A DNA stretch of 64,000 nt from Pontibacter cellulosilyticus (GTDB lineage: Bacteria; Bacteroidota; Bacteroidia; Cytophagales; Hymenobacteraceae): the NCBI RefSeq assembly GCF_014306105.1, contig NZ_JACRVF010000004.1:124001-188000 (forward strand), read 5' to 3'. Below, in pieces: positions 10,084 to 19,497 of this stretch. Under the pieces are notes generated by a model. The model saw only the letters and a program-made list of their open reading frames with translations, was not told the origin of the DNA and did not search any database. The position numbers and the translations under genes were made by a program. The stretch's first letter is position 1. Each line of letters opens with the position of its first letter.

Positions 10084-10105
10084 CAGCACCTCTTTAAGAG
10101 TCTTT

Positions 10106-10150
10106 AAACAACAGAAGCCGGGGCAATTGCTGCCCCGGCTTCTGTTGTTT
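10106..10150. terminator. Very strong terminator hairpin
   Basis: A perfect 20-bp stem (10106-10125 with 10131-10150) and a 5-base loop. The stem has a CCGGGGCA/TGCCCCGG core and outer AAACAACAG/CTGTTGTTT arms, so T tracts are present in both directions. It lies 22 bases after the metzincin stop codon. Confidence 0.85.
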
Positions 10151-10777
10151 AAAGAATTCTATTTTAACTTATTTTGCAGATAAAGTCACTGCAGCACCTT
10201 TTAGCAGGGCTAGGCACTGCAACTGCACTATAGTTACTGTTAAGCAAATGGCAGTACCCTACTCTTATTATCTTTTAATTGTGTGGTAAATAGCTATGGG
10301 AAGCAAGTAGCCACAAAAAAGGCAGACAATAGCTTGCCTGAAATGAAAAGCTTTGCCTGCCTACTTTCACAGTTCTACCGTTTATACTACAGATAAAGTT
10401 AAGGCGTACTGCCTTTGTTTCTGTATTAACTGTGAGGCAAATGGGAACAGTAAGTTTTATAGCTTGGAAAGGGCGATTATATAGCACAAATTTGAATGGA
10501 ACTGCCCAACAAAACAAGGCATTTTATACCCTATTTGTAACATCACAACTTTCGCATAAGAGAGCAAGTCAATAATACATAAGTGCCTAAAAAAGCTTTA
10601 AAGGCACTTTATAATTAGCATATGCCAACAATTTTGTAACATCAGGCGATGAAAATTTTATATGCTTTTATGCAGTAAATGTGTTTACTCAGTCACAATA
10701 CAGCATGTAGTTTGGCTTTATTATAGCCATAAAACTATATTTTGGTTAGATTAGCACTGCTAAAACCGTTGCCATAC
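10151..10777. other. Gene-poor intergenic region, 627 bases
   Basis: This A+T-rich stretch has no reading frame with protein-like content. It holds two exact copies of TTTGTAACATCA (10534-10545 and 10633-10644); a third is at 7807-7818, before the metzincin gene. It also holds two loosely similar segments around 10220-10260 and 10410-10455. No tRNA, riboswitch or clear promoter could be made out. Confidence 0.5.
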
Positions 10778-11713
10778 ATGCCCAAAACGAGACGCAAATT
10801 TACTCAGTGCCCAAACTGTGGATACACTTTTAAGGATACAAACAACTACTGTCCTAACTGTGGCCAGGAGAACCATGACCTGAATGTGCCGGTAAAACAC
10901 CTTGTCGCAGAGTTTTTTGAAGGCACCATGCACTTTGATACAAAAGCATGGCATACCCTAAAATACCTTATCACAAAGCCAGGGCTACTTACAGAGAAAT
11001 TCAACACCGGGCAGCGTGCATCCTATGTTCCGCCGTTCAGGCTGTATGTTTTTGTCAGTTTGATTTTCTTTTTTGTGCTGGCATTAACTACCGAAAGCAG
11101 CGTAAAAGTTGCCGGACAAGAACAAGGCGAAGCAAAAGCTATACTTCCGGGTGTTACTATCAACGCTAATGTGGCCGACTCTTTGGAGCAGGCCGCAGAC
11201 TCTGCAGCACTGACACGGTTAAAACAGCTACAGAACACTGAACAGCTAAAAGCGTTAAGCTCTGGATTGCAGGAAGATGCATTTATGACTGAGTTCTCTG
11301 AGAAGTTTGCCAGTTTTAGCAGCCATGGCGAGGAATCAAAACAAAAGCTTATCAAAAACCTCTCGTTCATGATGTTCCTGCTCATGCCATTTTTTGCGCT
11401 GGTGCTGTACCTTTATTATCGTAAGCAAGACCGCAATTATGTTGAGCACCTAATGTTCTCCATACACCTGCACACGTTTTATTTCATACTGCTCTCTGTG
11501 GCTATGCTGCTGGGCAAGTTGTTTCCGGCTTTAAACTTAGAGGCCATAGTGCTAGCCATACTTGTGCTATACTTATACCTGGCTTTACACCAGGTTTATA
11601 AACAGACTTACCTGCGCACTTTAGTTAGCCTGTTGCCTATTGGATTTGTGTATCTTTTAACTTTAGCCGTTTTCTTTTTGGGCACTGTTTTCGTAAGCGT
11701 GCTACTGACCTAG
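10778..11713 (+). CDS. DUF3667 zinc-ribbon membrane protein
   Basis: I start at ATG 10778 (311 residues), which begins just before the first cysteine pair; an upstream in-frame start at 10742 is less likely. The N-terminus has two CPNCG knuckles (CPNCGYTF and CPNCGQEN), a zinc ribbon. The block VKHLVAEFFEGTMHFD.KAWHTL.YLI and the PGLLTEKFNTGQRASYVPPFRLYVF motif are the DUF3667 signature. A first membrane helix follows that motif, then an exposed loop of about 100 residues, then about four more helices to the C-terminus. Function is unknown; the family is common in Bacteroidota. The next gene follows after 24 bases and may be cotranscribed. Confidence 0.85.
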   Translation: MPKTRRKFTQCPNCGYTFKDTNNYCPNCGQENHDLNVPVKHLVAEFFEGTMHFDTKAWHTLKYLITKPGLLTEKFNTGQRASYVPPFRLYVFVSLIFFFVLALTTESSVKVAGQEQGEAKAILPGVTINANVADSLEQAADSAALTRLKQLQNTEQLKALSSGLQEDAFMTEFSEKFASFSSHGEESKQKLIKNLSFMMFLLMPFFALVLYLYYRKQDRNYVEHLMFSIHLHTFYFILLSVAMLLGKLFPALNLEAIVLAILVLYLYLALHQVYKQTYLRTLVSLLPIGFVYLLTLAVFFLGTVFVSVLLT

Positions 11714-11737
11714 GCTTTTACTTATACTTTTATACTT

Positions 11738-13117
11738 ATGACACTAACCGCCACTACCATCACCTGGGACAAACTGATCTCTAAAAAGCGATTTGAGACC
11801 GCAGACAAAAAGTATACTTCTGATGAGTCGGTGCGGGGCGAGTTCCAGCGCGACTACGACAGAATTGTTTTTTCGTCTGCTTTCAGACGGCTGCAAAATA
11901 AAACGCAGGTAATGCCCATGCCTGAGAGTGATTTTGTGCACACCCGGCTCACGCACAGTTTGGAGGCATCGGTAGTAGGTCGATCTTTGGGTCGTATTGT
12001 GGGTAAAAGCATATTAGAGCGGTACCCGGAACTGGCAGAGGAAAAAAACATACAAGAAGCCGACTTTGGTGATGTTGTAGCCGCAGCCTGTTTGGCACAC
12101 GATATTGGCAACCCGCCTTTTGGCCACTCCGGCGAAGATGCTATTTCATCATACTTTGAAAGCGAAGCAGCAAAGCCGTATTTAACCAATTTAACAGAAG
12201 CCCAAAAAGCAGACCTGATCCGATATGAAGGCAATGCGGCAGGCTTCAGGGTACTTACTTATACTTATCCTACTCACTGCAATATGCCTGGCGGCCTTAG
12301 CCTTACCTATACTACGCTGGCCACTTTTACTAAATACCCAAAAGAGTCGCTGCCGATTATCCTGAACACTAAAAACACCAGCGAGAAGAAGTATGGCTTC
12401 TTTCAGACAGAGAAAGCGTGGTTTAACAACATAGCCAAAGAGCTGGGGCTACTGAAAAAAGGACAGGCAGGAGAAGTGTATTATCACCGCCACCCGCTGG
12501 CCTTCTTAGTAGAGGCTGCCGACGATATTTGTTACCGCATCATTGATTTTGAAGACGGCTTGAAGCTAGGACTGGTGCCGCAGGAGCAGGGTATGGACTT
12601 ACTGCGCCAGATCCTGAACCTAGATTCCAATCATAAATCTAGCCTTACCTTCTACGACTGGAAGGAGGAGATCGGATATCTGCGCGCCCGCATCATTGGC
12701 AAACTTATAGATGAGACAACGGCAGTCTTTCTGGAGCACGAGCAAGAGATGCTGAACGGCACCTATGATAAGCCGCTGATTAACGAATTAGCGTGCAAGC
12801 CTGTGCTTGACAAGATAAAAGACCTGTCTATAAAACTGATCTATCAGAACCGCCCAGTACTTGAGATTGAGGCTGCAGGTTTTGAGGTACTGGGTGGCTT
12901 GCTAGATGCCGGTATAAAAGCTGTTTTTGAGAAAAACTCCAAGCACCACCGCAAACTGGCCGCACTTATACCGCCACATTACCTTCAGCTACCGGATACG
13001 GCCACTGATTACGAACGCATTATCCACATCTGCGATTTTGTTACCAGCCTTACCGACCAGGCAGCCCTTGGCCTGTACCGAAAAATAAAAGGTATAGAAC
13101 TGCCAAAGATGTACTAG
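11738..13117 (+). CDS. dgt: Deoxyguanosinetriphosphate triphosphohydrolase (dGTPase)
   Basis: A 459-residue HD-superfamily protein. H73 (VHTRLTHSLEAS), H121-D122 (CLAHDIGNPPFGHSGE) and the later KYCRIIDFEDG-type segment supply the metal ligands of the dGTPase family, and the start (FQRDYDRIVFSSAFRRLQNKTQV) is diagnostic. The known reaction splits dGTP into deoxyguanosine and triphosphate, controlling dNTP pools and sometimes limiting phage. The length agrees with the family. It follows the DUF3667 gene by 24 bases. An exact palindromic copy of the window's heptamer, AAGTATACTT, lies near its start at 11810-11819. Confidence 0.95.
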   Translation: MTLTATTITWDKLISKKRFETADKKYTSDESVRGEFQRDYDRIVFSSAFRRLQNKTQVMPMPESDFVHTRLTHSLEASVVGRSLGRIVGKSILERYPELAEEKNIQEADFGDVVAAACLAHDIGNPPFGHSGEDAISSYFESEAAKPYLTNLTEAQKADLIRYEGNAAGFRVLTYTYPTHCNMPGGLSLTYTTLATFTKYPKESLPIILNTKNTSEKKYGFFQTEKAWFNNIAKELGLLKKGQAGEVYYHRHPLAFLVEAADDICYRIIDFEDGLKLGLVPQEQGMDLLRQILNLDSNHKSSLTFYDWKEEIGYLRARIIGKLIDETTAVFLEHEQEMLNGTYDKPLINELACKPVLDKIKDLSIKLIYQNRPVLEIEAAGFEVLGGLLDAGIKAVFEKNSKHHRKLAALIPPHYLQLPDTATDYERIIHICDFVTSLTDQAALGLYRKIKGIELPKMY

Positions 13118-13376
13118 TTTGATCAGCAGCTGCCATTGGCGAGGTGCCGCTTGCTACCGTGCACACTGTGTTAAACACATACTTTGATAGGCTGATTTGT
13201 TCGTCTACAAAATCTTTGGATTCATCTGCCACTACTCCACTTTGGCCGAGTCAGCGCTGTATTACAGAGGTTTTCATTCGCTTCTTGCTTTAAATAATGC
13301 TAATTTTAGGCATTACCGCAGTTAAAATATCTCACATTATCACAGTTACAGTATTCTCTTCATTAAATAGCAAAAC

Positions 13377-14711
13377 ATGAAACGCAAGTTATTACTGTGT
13401 CTTTTATGGTGTGCTTCCTGCTTTACGGCAATGGCGCAAACCAAAGGCAACAAGATTGATTTTACGGAGTACACGCTCCCGAACGGCCTACACGTAATTC
13501 TGCACCAGGACAAGTCTACACCCAATGTAGCGGTGTCGGTGCTGTACCATGTGGGCTCTAAAAACGAAGTGGAAGGTCGCTCAGGCTTTGCGCACTTTTT
13601 TGAGCACCTTATGTTTGAAGGCACTGAGAACATAGACCGTGGCCAGTACAGCTCGCTTGTACAAAAAGCAGGTGGAGCACTAAATGCCAATACCTCTTTC
13701 GACCGCACTTATTATTACGAGTTGCTGCCATCTAACCAGGTAGAACTTGGACTGTGGCTGGAGGCAGAGCGTATGAAGCATGCTAAGATTGACGAAACAG
13801 GCGTAGAGACGCAGCGCAAGGTAGTACAGGAAGAAAAGCGTGAGCGCATCGACAACCAGCCGTACGGCTCTATGGGCGAAAACGTATTCTCGCTGGCGTA
13901 TACCAAGCACCCTTACAAATCAATGCCAATCGGCTCTTTTAAAGATCTTAATGCAGCCAGCATTGAGGAGTTCCGTGATTTCTACAAGACCTTCTATGTG
14001 CCAAACAACGCTACCCTTTCTGTTGCCGGCGACATTAACATAGAGGAAACTAAAAAGATGATCGAAAAGTACTTTGGCGGCATTGCAAAAGGCACAAAAG
14101 AAATTCCTCGTCCTAATGTTGTAGAGCCAAAGCAGACAGAGGAGCGTCGCAAAACTGTTTACGACAACATCCAACTGCCAGCTGTTATCCAGGCGTACCA
14201 CATTCCGGCACAGGGCACAGAAGATTACTATGCTCTTTCTTTGCTGACTACTTTGTTGTCTGGCGGCGAGAGTGCCCGCTTACCAAAAGCGCTGGTAGAC
14301 AAGCAGCAGAAAGCCGTAGCTGCGGCTTCTATACCATTCCCGACAGAAGATCCGGGCCTGTTCCTGACGTTTGCCATTGCCAACATGGGCGTAGAGGTGG
14401 ATGACCTGGAGAAAGCCATGAACGCTGAAATTGAGCGCGTAAAAACTGAGCCACTAACTGACCGCGAGTTCCAGAAACTGCGCAACCAGGTAGAGAGCCA
14501 GTTTGTGCAGCAGAACAGCACTGTTGCCGGCCGCGCCGAAAGCCTTGCAAACTACCATGTATACTTTGGCGATGCTAACCTGATCAACACAGAGCTGCAG
14601 CGTTACCTAAACGTGACCAAAGAAGACATCAAGCGTGTGGCAAACGAGTACCTCACAAAAAACAACCGTGTGGTGCTTCATTATCTGCCAAAGTCAGCAC
14701 AGGCTAAGTAA
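13377..14711 (+). CDS. M16 family zinc peptidase, catalytically complete subunit
   Basis: A 444-residue protein with signal peptide (cleavage near AMAQ, residue 21). The inverted zinc motif HFFEH is at 73-77, inside GFAHFFEHLMFEGTEN, and the distal glutamate lies in VQEEKRERIDNQPYG (about 150-160). This is a pitrilysin/MPP-beta-like periplasmic peptidase. The next gene encodes a second M16 protein lacking the zinc motif, so the two probably form a heterodimer like mitochondrial processing peptidase. The genes are 111 bases apart in the same direction. The substrate is unknown. Confidence 0.94.
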   Translation: MKRKLLLCLLWCASCFTAMAQTKGNKIDFTEYTLPNGLHVILHQDKSTPNVAVSVLYHVGSKNEVEGRSGFAHFFEHLMFEGTENIDRGQYSSLVQKAGGALNANTSFDRTYYYELLPSNQVELGLWLEAERMKHAKIDETGVETQRKVVQEEKRERIDNQPYGSMGENVFSLAYTKHPYKSMPIGSFKDLNAASIEEFRDFYKTFYVPNNATLSVAGDINIEETKKMIEKYFGGIAKGTKEIPRPNVVEPKQTEERRKTVYDNIQLPAVIQAYHIPAQGTEDYYALSLLTTLLSGGESARLPKALVDKQQKAVAAASIPFPTEDPGLFLTFAIANMGVEVDDLEKAMNAEIERVKTEPLTDREFQKLRNQVESQFVQQNSTVAGRAESLANYHVYFGDANLINTELQRYLNVTKEDIKRVANEYLTKNNRVVLHYLPKSAQAK

Positions 14712-14822
14712 TATTTTCAGACAAAGGACTCTACGACATCAGACAAAGCAGATTTATACTTTCTAAGCTTCTTTTGTCCACTGTCAAACAGTCTTTCGTC
14801 AGGTTAAAACTTAAAAGAAATC

Positions 14823-16904
14823 ATGATAAAGAAATTCTTTAGTACTGCATTCCTGGCAATGGCGCTTGTTTATGTTGCGCCAGCCCAGACAAAACAAACC
14901 CCTCCGCCACCAGGTCCGGCCCCTAAAATTGAATTGGGCAAATATGAGCACTTTACTTTAAAGAATGGCCTGAAAGTATACGTGGTGGAAAACCATAAGC
15001 TACCAGTAGTATCTATGTCGTTGGTTTTAGACAGAGACCCTATTCTGGAAGGCGATAAGGCAGGATATGTGCAGGCTGCAGGCCAGATGATGCGCACCGG
15101 AACCACCAACCGCACCAAAGATCAGTTTGATGAGCAGGTTGACTTTATTGGCGCCAACCTTGGCTTCTCCTCAACAGGTTTTAATGCATCGTCTCTTAAA
15201 AAGCACCTGCCAACCCTGGTGGAGCTTACCACAGATGCACTGCTAAACCCTAAGTTCACACAGGAGGAACTTGACAAGATCAAGAAGCAGATGAAGGCCA
15301 ACCTGGCACAGTCTAAGGATAACCCAGATGCTATTGCCAGCCGCACTCGTAACATGGTGCTGTATGGCAAAGATCACCCATACGGCGAGATCATGACGGA
15401 GCAGACAGTGGACAACTTCACACTGCAGGACATCCAGAACTACTACAACACTTACTATAAGCCAAACATTGGCTATTTAGCGGTTGTAGGCGACGTTACG
15501 CCAAAAGAGATGAAGAAGCTACTCAACAAGTCGCTTAAGAACTGGAAAAAAGGTGAAGTAAAAGACGTAAAGTATGACCTGCCTAAGCAGCCAGCGCAGA
15601 CACAAGTAGTTGTCGTTGACAGACCTAGCGCAGTGCAAAGCGTACTGATGCTGACAAACCCGATCGACCTTAAGCCAGGCGCAGAAGATGCTGTGGCAGC
15701 CACACTGATGAACAACATACTTGGCGGTGGCATGGATGCCCGCCTGTTCAAGAACCTGCGCGAAACGCATGGCTATACTTACGGTGCATACTCTGGTGTA
15801 ACCAATGATGAGATATTAGGCCGCTTTAGTGCAAATGCCAGCGTACGCAATGCCGTAACCGACAGTGCCGTAGTAGAGTTTATGAACGAGCTTAACAAGA
15901 TGCGCAACCAGCGTGTGTCTGCCGAAGAGCTTCGCGATGCCAAAGCCTATGTAATGGGCAGCTACGGCCGTGGCCTTGAAAACCCGGCAACTGTTGCCGT
16001 ATATGCAATCAACACAGCCCGTTATGGACTGCCTGAAGATTACTATGCCAACTACCTGAAAAAAGTAGAGGCAGTTACCGCAGAAGATGTACAGCGCGTG
16101 GCACAAAAGTATATTCAGCCAGACAAGATGTATATCCTGGCAGTAGGTAATGCAGGCGAGGTAGCCGACAAGTTGAAAAAGTTTGACAAAGACGGCAACA
16201 TTGAATACTATAGCACCACAGGCGAAAAAGTAGATCGCGCTGCCATGGGTGTACCAGCTGGGCTTACTGCCGAAACTGTACTAAACAATCACATTAAAGC
16301 TATTGGTGGCAAAGCCAATATCGATAAGCTGAAAGATGTAACCATTACCAGCAATGCCACCATTCAGGGCATGCCTCTAACTTTTGTACACCAGCAAAAG
16401 GGTAACGATCACTTTGCTATACAGGTGTTGATGAACAACAACCCTATGCAGCGTGTAATCATCAACGGAGACAAAGGCAAAATGGAAGCACCTATGCAGG
16501 GCATGAACAAAGAGTTGACTCCAGAGGAGCTAAAGACCCAGAAACTGGAGTCTAATATGTTCCCTTCGTTGCAGTACGATAAGCTTGGCATCAAAACCAA
16601 ACTTACCGGAATGGAGAAAGTGGATGGCAAAGACGCCTATGCGGTAGAGATAACGCTGCCAAATGGACAGAAATCGCTGCACTACTTTGCTAAAGACAGT
16701 GGCCTGCGCTTGAAGGAGGTAAACAATTTGCAAGGCCCACAGGGTGTTATCACCCAAACTAAAACATACAGCGACTACAAAGAAGTGAATGGTGTAAAAT
16801 TCCCTTATGTAGTGGAAACCACGATTGGCCCGCAGGTGATTAAGGCTGAAGTAAAGAACATTGAAGTAAACAAAGGCTTAAGCGACGACACGTTTAAGCT
16901 GTAA
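14823..16904 (+). CDS. M16 family partner subunit without zinc motif, with an added C-terminal LolA-like domain
   Basis: A 693-residue exported protein (signal peptide to about residue 21, then a proline-rich linker). The two M16 half-domains run to about residue 455. Where HxxEH should be (about 84-90) the sequence reads AAGQMM, so it is expected to be catalytically dead and to act as the substrate-binding partner of the preceding gene product. The remaining about 230 residues (about 463-693) are beta-rich and include AIGGKANIDKLKDVTI and YSDYKEVNGVKFPY, resembling lipoprotein-carrier (LolA/LolB-like) folds. This added domain is the unusual part. The LolA-like reading is inferred from pattern only. 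Confidence 0.88.
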   Translation: MIKKFFSTAFLAMALVYVAPAQTKQTPPPPGPAPKIELGKYEHFTLKNGLKVYVVENHKLPVVSMSLVLDRDPILEGDKAGYVQAAGQMMRTGTTNRTKDQFDEQVDFIGANLGFSSTGFNASSLKKHLPTLVELTTDALLNPKFTQEELDKIKKQMKANLAQSKDNPDAIASRTRNMVLYGKDHPYGEIMTEQTVDNFTLQDIQNYYNTYYKPNIGYLAVVGDVTPKEMKKLLNKSLKNWKKGEVKDVKYDLPKQPAQTQVVVVDRPSAVQSVLMLTNPIDLKPGAEDAVAATLMNNILGGGMDARLFKNLRETHGYTYGAYSGVTNDEILGRFSANASVRNAVTDSAVVEFMNELNKMRNQRVSAEELRDAKAYVMGSYGRGLENPATVAVYAINTARYGLPEDYYANYLKKVEAVTAEDVQRVAQKYIQPDKMYILAVGNAGEVADKLKKFDKDGNIEYYSTTGEKVDRAAMGVPAGLTAETVLNNHIKAIGGKANIDKLKDVTITSNATIQGMPLTFVHQQKGNDHFAIQVLMNNNPMQRVIINGDKGKMEAPMQGMNKELTPEELKTQKLESNMFPSLQYDKLGIKTKLTGMEKVDGKDAYAVEITLPNGQKSLHYFAKDSGLRLKEVNNLQGPQGVITQTKTYSDYKEVNGVKFPYVVETTIGPQVIKAEVKNIEVNKGLSDDTFKL

Positions 16905-16927
16905 GTATAAACTTTATACTTGCTGAT

Positions 16928-16962
16928 AAAAGAGGCTAGCCAACAGGTTAGCCTCTTTTGCT
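16928..16962 (+). terminator. Terminator after the M16 pair
   Basis: AAAAGAGGCTA (16928-16938) pairs with TAGCCTCTTTT (16949-16959) around a short loop, followed by a T-rich tail. It lies 24 bases after the stop codon. Confidence 0.8.
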
Positions 16963-17029
16963 TTTTATACTTTGTAGTTGTTTTATATCGAGTTAGCGTT
17001 ATTCCTCAGTCTTACCTGCCTATTGTTTC

Positions 17030-17350
17030 ACCTTTGGCCTTGGTGCGCTCAAGCCCGCGTGGGCTCGTCCTCGGGCATCGCGCTGTGTACCTGAAGCTAC
17101 CTCCGCTTTGCTTCGGCTGCCCTAATGGGCACCGCAACAGCTGCAAGGCGCTCTTTCTCGAGGGCCCCTACCCCCACCCAAGGACTGGAAAGACACTTCT
17201 TCGTTTGCTGTTGATCCAACTGGAATAGAAGTATAAATTCTAATTGGTAGGGACAGGTCGCGACCTGTCCGCAATACGGCCGCTGCTATAAAGTATAGAG
17301 TTATAATAAAGCAACAGCAGAAATTCCCCTCTTCGGAGGGGCTAGGGGTG
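17030..17350. repeat. Cluster of palindromic, repeat-like intergenic blocks
   Basis: No gene is seen between 16963 and 17450. A G+C-rich block at about 17038-17185 contains several small hairpins (AGCCCGCGTGGGCT, GCCCTAATGGGC). It is followed by a perfect 20-bp palindrome at 17251-17270 (GGACAGGTCG/CGACCTGTCC) and by a CCCCTCTTCGGAGGGG hairpin at 17326-17341. The composition differs sharply from the coding neighbours. These look like REP-type dispersed elements, but copies elsewhere in the genome cannot be checked here. Confidence 0.6.
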
Positions 17351-17450
17351 GGTTAACACGCTTCCTCATTATCATACTTCTGCTGATTCAGCAGCCCCAT
17401 TCGTAATTTTTCATTCCTTTCGTGGTTTAACCCAGAGTATGGCAAACTCC

Positions 17451-18359
17451 CTAAAATAACTCTCCCTGCACCGGCTGTACAAACCTTTTCGGAGGCTTCA
17501 GATCAAAGCCACATACTTTATTCAGCTGCTCTACCAGGTATGTCTCCAGCTCTGGAGCTAAGGTATTATCTGGTTCGTGCACAAAAAAGTATAACTGACG
17601 TAGGCCATTTTCAAACCATACTTTCAGGCGCTGCACCCAGTCATCGATGCGGGTATAATCTGTGGGGTGCAGGCCGTTGCCAACAAAGCGCACCATGGCA
17701 GAGGGCGTGGTCAGGCGCATGTGCAGCACATCACGTCGTCCGGCCACATCGGTTAGCACAGTTCCCACTCTATACTTCTCCAGCACTTCAAACAACTCCA
17801 GGCTGGCCACATTATCTGTAAACCAGTCCGGGTGGCGCAGCTCTACCGTAATGGGTATACTTTCAGGTATAAAGGCAAGAAAAGCCTCCAGGTCCGGTAG
17901 CTGAGCAGGAGCAAAGTATGGCGGCAACTGCAGAAAAGAACTCCCCAGTTTATCCTCAAAGCCGGCAATGGCCTCGCAAAAGGCGGCTGTTACATCTTGT
18001 GTGCTGCGAAGCGCTGCCTCATGGCTGATAAGCTGCGGAAACTTTGGGCAGAACTTAAACCCCTGCGGCACAGCATTTCGCCAGCGATCTAAAGTAGTAG
18101 GGCTAGGTATATGGTAATGCGTACTGTTTAGTTCAATGGTGTTAAACTGCTTGCCATACCACAGCAGCGATTCCTTTTCAGGCATATGGGCAGGATAGTA
18201 TTTACCCACCCATGCTTTGTTTACCCAAACCGGCAATCCGATGTGCACCTGCGGCTTTAAATAGGTGCCGGACTGCTGCAGCAAAGGCAGCGTGTCGGGG
18301 TGATCTGGGGGCAGCGCAAAGTTTACACGACTGATATCTGATAGCTTTCCGAAATCCAT
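17451..18359 (-). CDS. DUF72 (YecE-like) protein
   Basis: A 302-residue cytoplasmic protein. The blocks HIGLPVWVNKAWVGKYYP, FNTIELNSTHYHIPSP, WRNAVPQGFKFCPKFP and ITVELRHPDWF are the hallmark segments of the DUF72 TIM-barrel family. The family has no assigned biochemical function. It stands alone, divergent from rlpA; its upstream region is shared with that gene. Confidence 0.9.
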   Translation of the reverse strand: MDFGKLSDISRVNFALPPDHPDTLPLLQQSGTYLKPQVHIGLPVWVNKAWVGKYYPAHMPEKESLLWYGKQFNTIELNSTHYHIPSPTTLDRWRNAVPQGFKFCPKFPQLISHEAALRSTQDVTAAFCEAIAGFEDKLGSSFLQLPPYFAPAQLPDLEAFLAFIPESIPITVELRHPDWFTDNVASLELFEVLEKYRVGTVLTDVAGRRDVLHMRLTTPSAMVRFVGNGLHPTDYTRIDDWVQRLKVWFENGLRQLYFFVHEPDNTLAPELETYLVEQLNKVCGFDLKPPKRFVQPVQGELF

Positions 18360-18709
18360 AGTTTATACTTTAACTTCACTATACGTATATGCTTAAATAT
18401 AAGCAACTTACACTTCATTTCTATATTTATACTAAATAGCCAAATATGACAAAACCAATTTTGACTATACTGCAATTTATACTTGACAAGAAAAAAAATT
18501 TTATTATTTTTTATAGTCTATTTTCTATACTTATCCGCAGCAAAAATATGGCTTTACAGGCTTTAAACAGCCTTTTTGTTCAAATTTGACTTGTAGCAAT
18601 TTTTGAAACGCCAGCAATATCCCCCTACATCCTCGCCACAATAATCGCGTAAAAGGTCTCGTTTGAAAAATATTCCGTAATTTTGCGGCTTCACCAACTA
18701 TTATCAGTT
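18360..18709. promoter_or_regulatory. A+T-rich divergent intergenic region with an rlpA -7 box
   Basis: This 350-base gap separates divergent genes. TAATTTTG at 18678-18685 matches the Bacteroidota -7 consensus TAnnTTTG and would start an rlpA transcript about 20 bases before the ATG. A -33 TTG at proper spacing is not evident. Three copies of TATACTT lie in the left half. No RNA gene is apparent. Confidence 0.45.
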
Positions 18710-19348
18710 ATGATAAATAATAGAAAGTGCTACTTTTTAACATTCATTATTTTTCTATTTATCGGCATTAGCCAACCAACATTCGCACAAACCCAGGACG
18801 TCCAGACAGGACAGGCATCGTGGTACGGAAGCAAATACCACGGTAGAAAAACCAGCAGCGGTGAGCGTTACAATAAGAACGACATGACCGCAGCACACAA
18901 AACACTTCCTTTTGGCACAAAGGTTAAAGTAACCAACCTCGAGAACGAAGAATCAGTAGTTCTGCGCATCAACGACAGAGGCCCTTTTGTAGGCGACCGT
19001 ATCATTGACGTATCGGAGGTAGCAGCCAAAAAGCTTGCATTCCATGGGCAGGGAATCGGAAACGTGAAAGTAGAAGTACTGGAATTGCCAGGCGACTACG
19101 ATCCTAAAAACGCCGGTTTCTACACCATCCAAACAGGCGCTTACACTAGCCTTAAAAATGCGCAGGCGCTTAGCCAGAAGCTTAAGGCATTTGACAAGAC
19201 CTTGGATGTGGAACTGATGGAAGATAACTCCAGAGGCAAGAAAGTACACCGCATCAGAGCAGGTCGCTTTGACAACCGTAAGGAGGCAGAAGCTTTTAAC
19301 GAGCTTCTGAAAGAAGAAGGCCTTTCGGGGCTGGTAAAAGAGGCATAA
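18710..19348 (+). CDS. rlpA: RlpA-like septal lytic transglycosylase with SPOR domain
   Basis: I start at ATG 18710 (212 residues), giving a signal peptide to about residue 27 (ends TFAQ); a TTG at 18683 is also in frame. The double-psi beta-barrel (about 31-118) has the RlpA motifs GQASWYGSKYHGRKTSSGE, AAHKTLPFGT and RINDRGPF.GDRIIDVS. A SPOR domain (about 131-212, YTIQTGAYTSLKNA start) binds denuded peptidoglycan at the septum. There is no lipobox cysteine after the signal peptide, so it is probably soluble in the periplasm. RlpA cleaves peptidoglycan lacking stem peptides. It is followed by a perfect terminator. Confidence 0.92.
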   Translation: MINNRKCYFLTFIIFLFIGISQPTFAQTQDVQTGQASWYGSKYHGRKTSSGERYNKNDMTAAHKTLPFGTKVKVTNLENEESVVLRINDRGPFVGDRIIDVSEVAAKKLAFHGQGIGNVKVEVLELPGDYDPKNAGFYTIQTGAYTSLKNAQALSQKLKAFDKTLDVELMEDNSRGKKVHRIRAGRFDNRKEAEAFNELLKEEGLSGLVKEA

Positions 19349-19358
19349 GCAACTCTTT

Positions 19359-19414
19359 AGTATAAAAGCGAAGGGCACAGGGTTTAATTATCCTGTGCCC
19401 TTCGCTTTTATACT
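19359..19414. terminator. Bidirectional terminator, perfect 23-bp stem
   Basis: Bases 19359-19381 pair perfectly with 19392-19414 (core AGCGAAGGGCACAGG/CCTGTGCCCTTCGCT), with A/T-rich outer ends on both sides. It sits between rlpA and the convergent DUF4097 operon and can serve both. The stem ends contain the AGTATA/TATACT sequence. Confidence 0.85.
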
Positions 19415-19497
19415 TCCAATCATTGTTCGCTGGCATAGCGCCTTGTAACAAAAAAGCACAGCCTAGGAGCTGCGCTTTTAAAGGAGAGTAAAATAAA

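Noticed and set aside
10275..10517. 80-codon minus-strand reading frame in the gap before DUF3667
   Set aside because: Low-complexity, no protein-like pattern, no start context, in an A+T-rich intergenic region.
16920..17228. 102-codon plus-strand reading frame after the M16 pair
   Set aside because: It runs through the terminator hairpin and the repeat-like G+C-rich block, and its translation does not resemble any protein.
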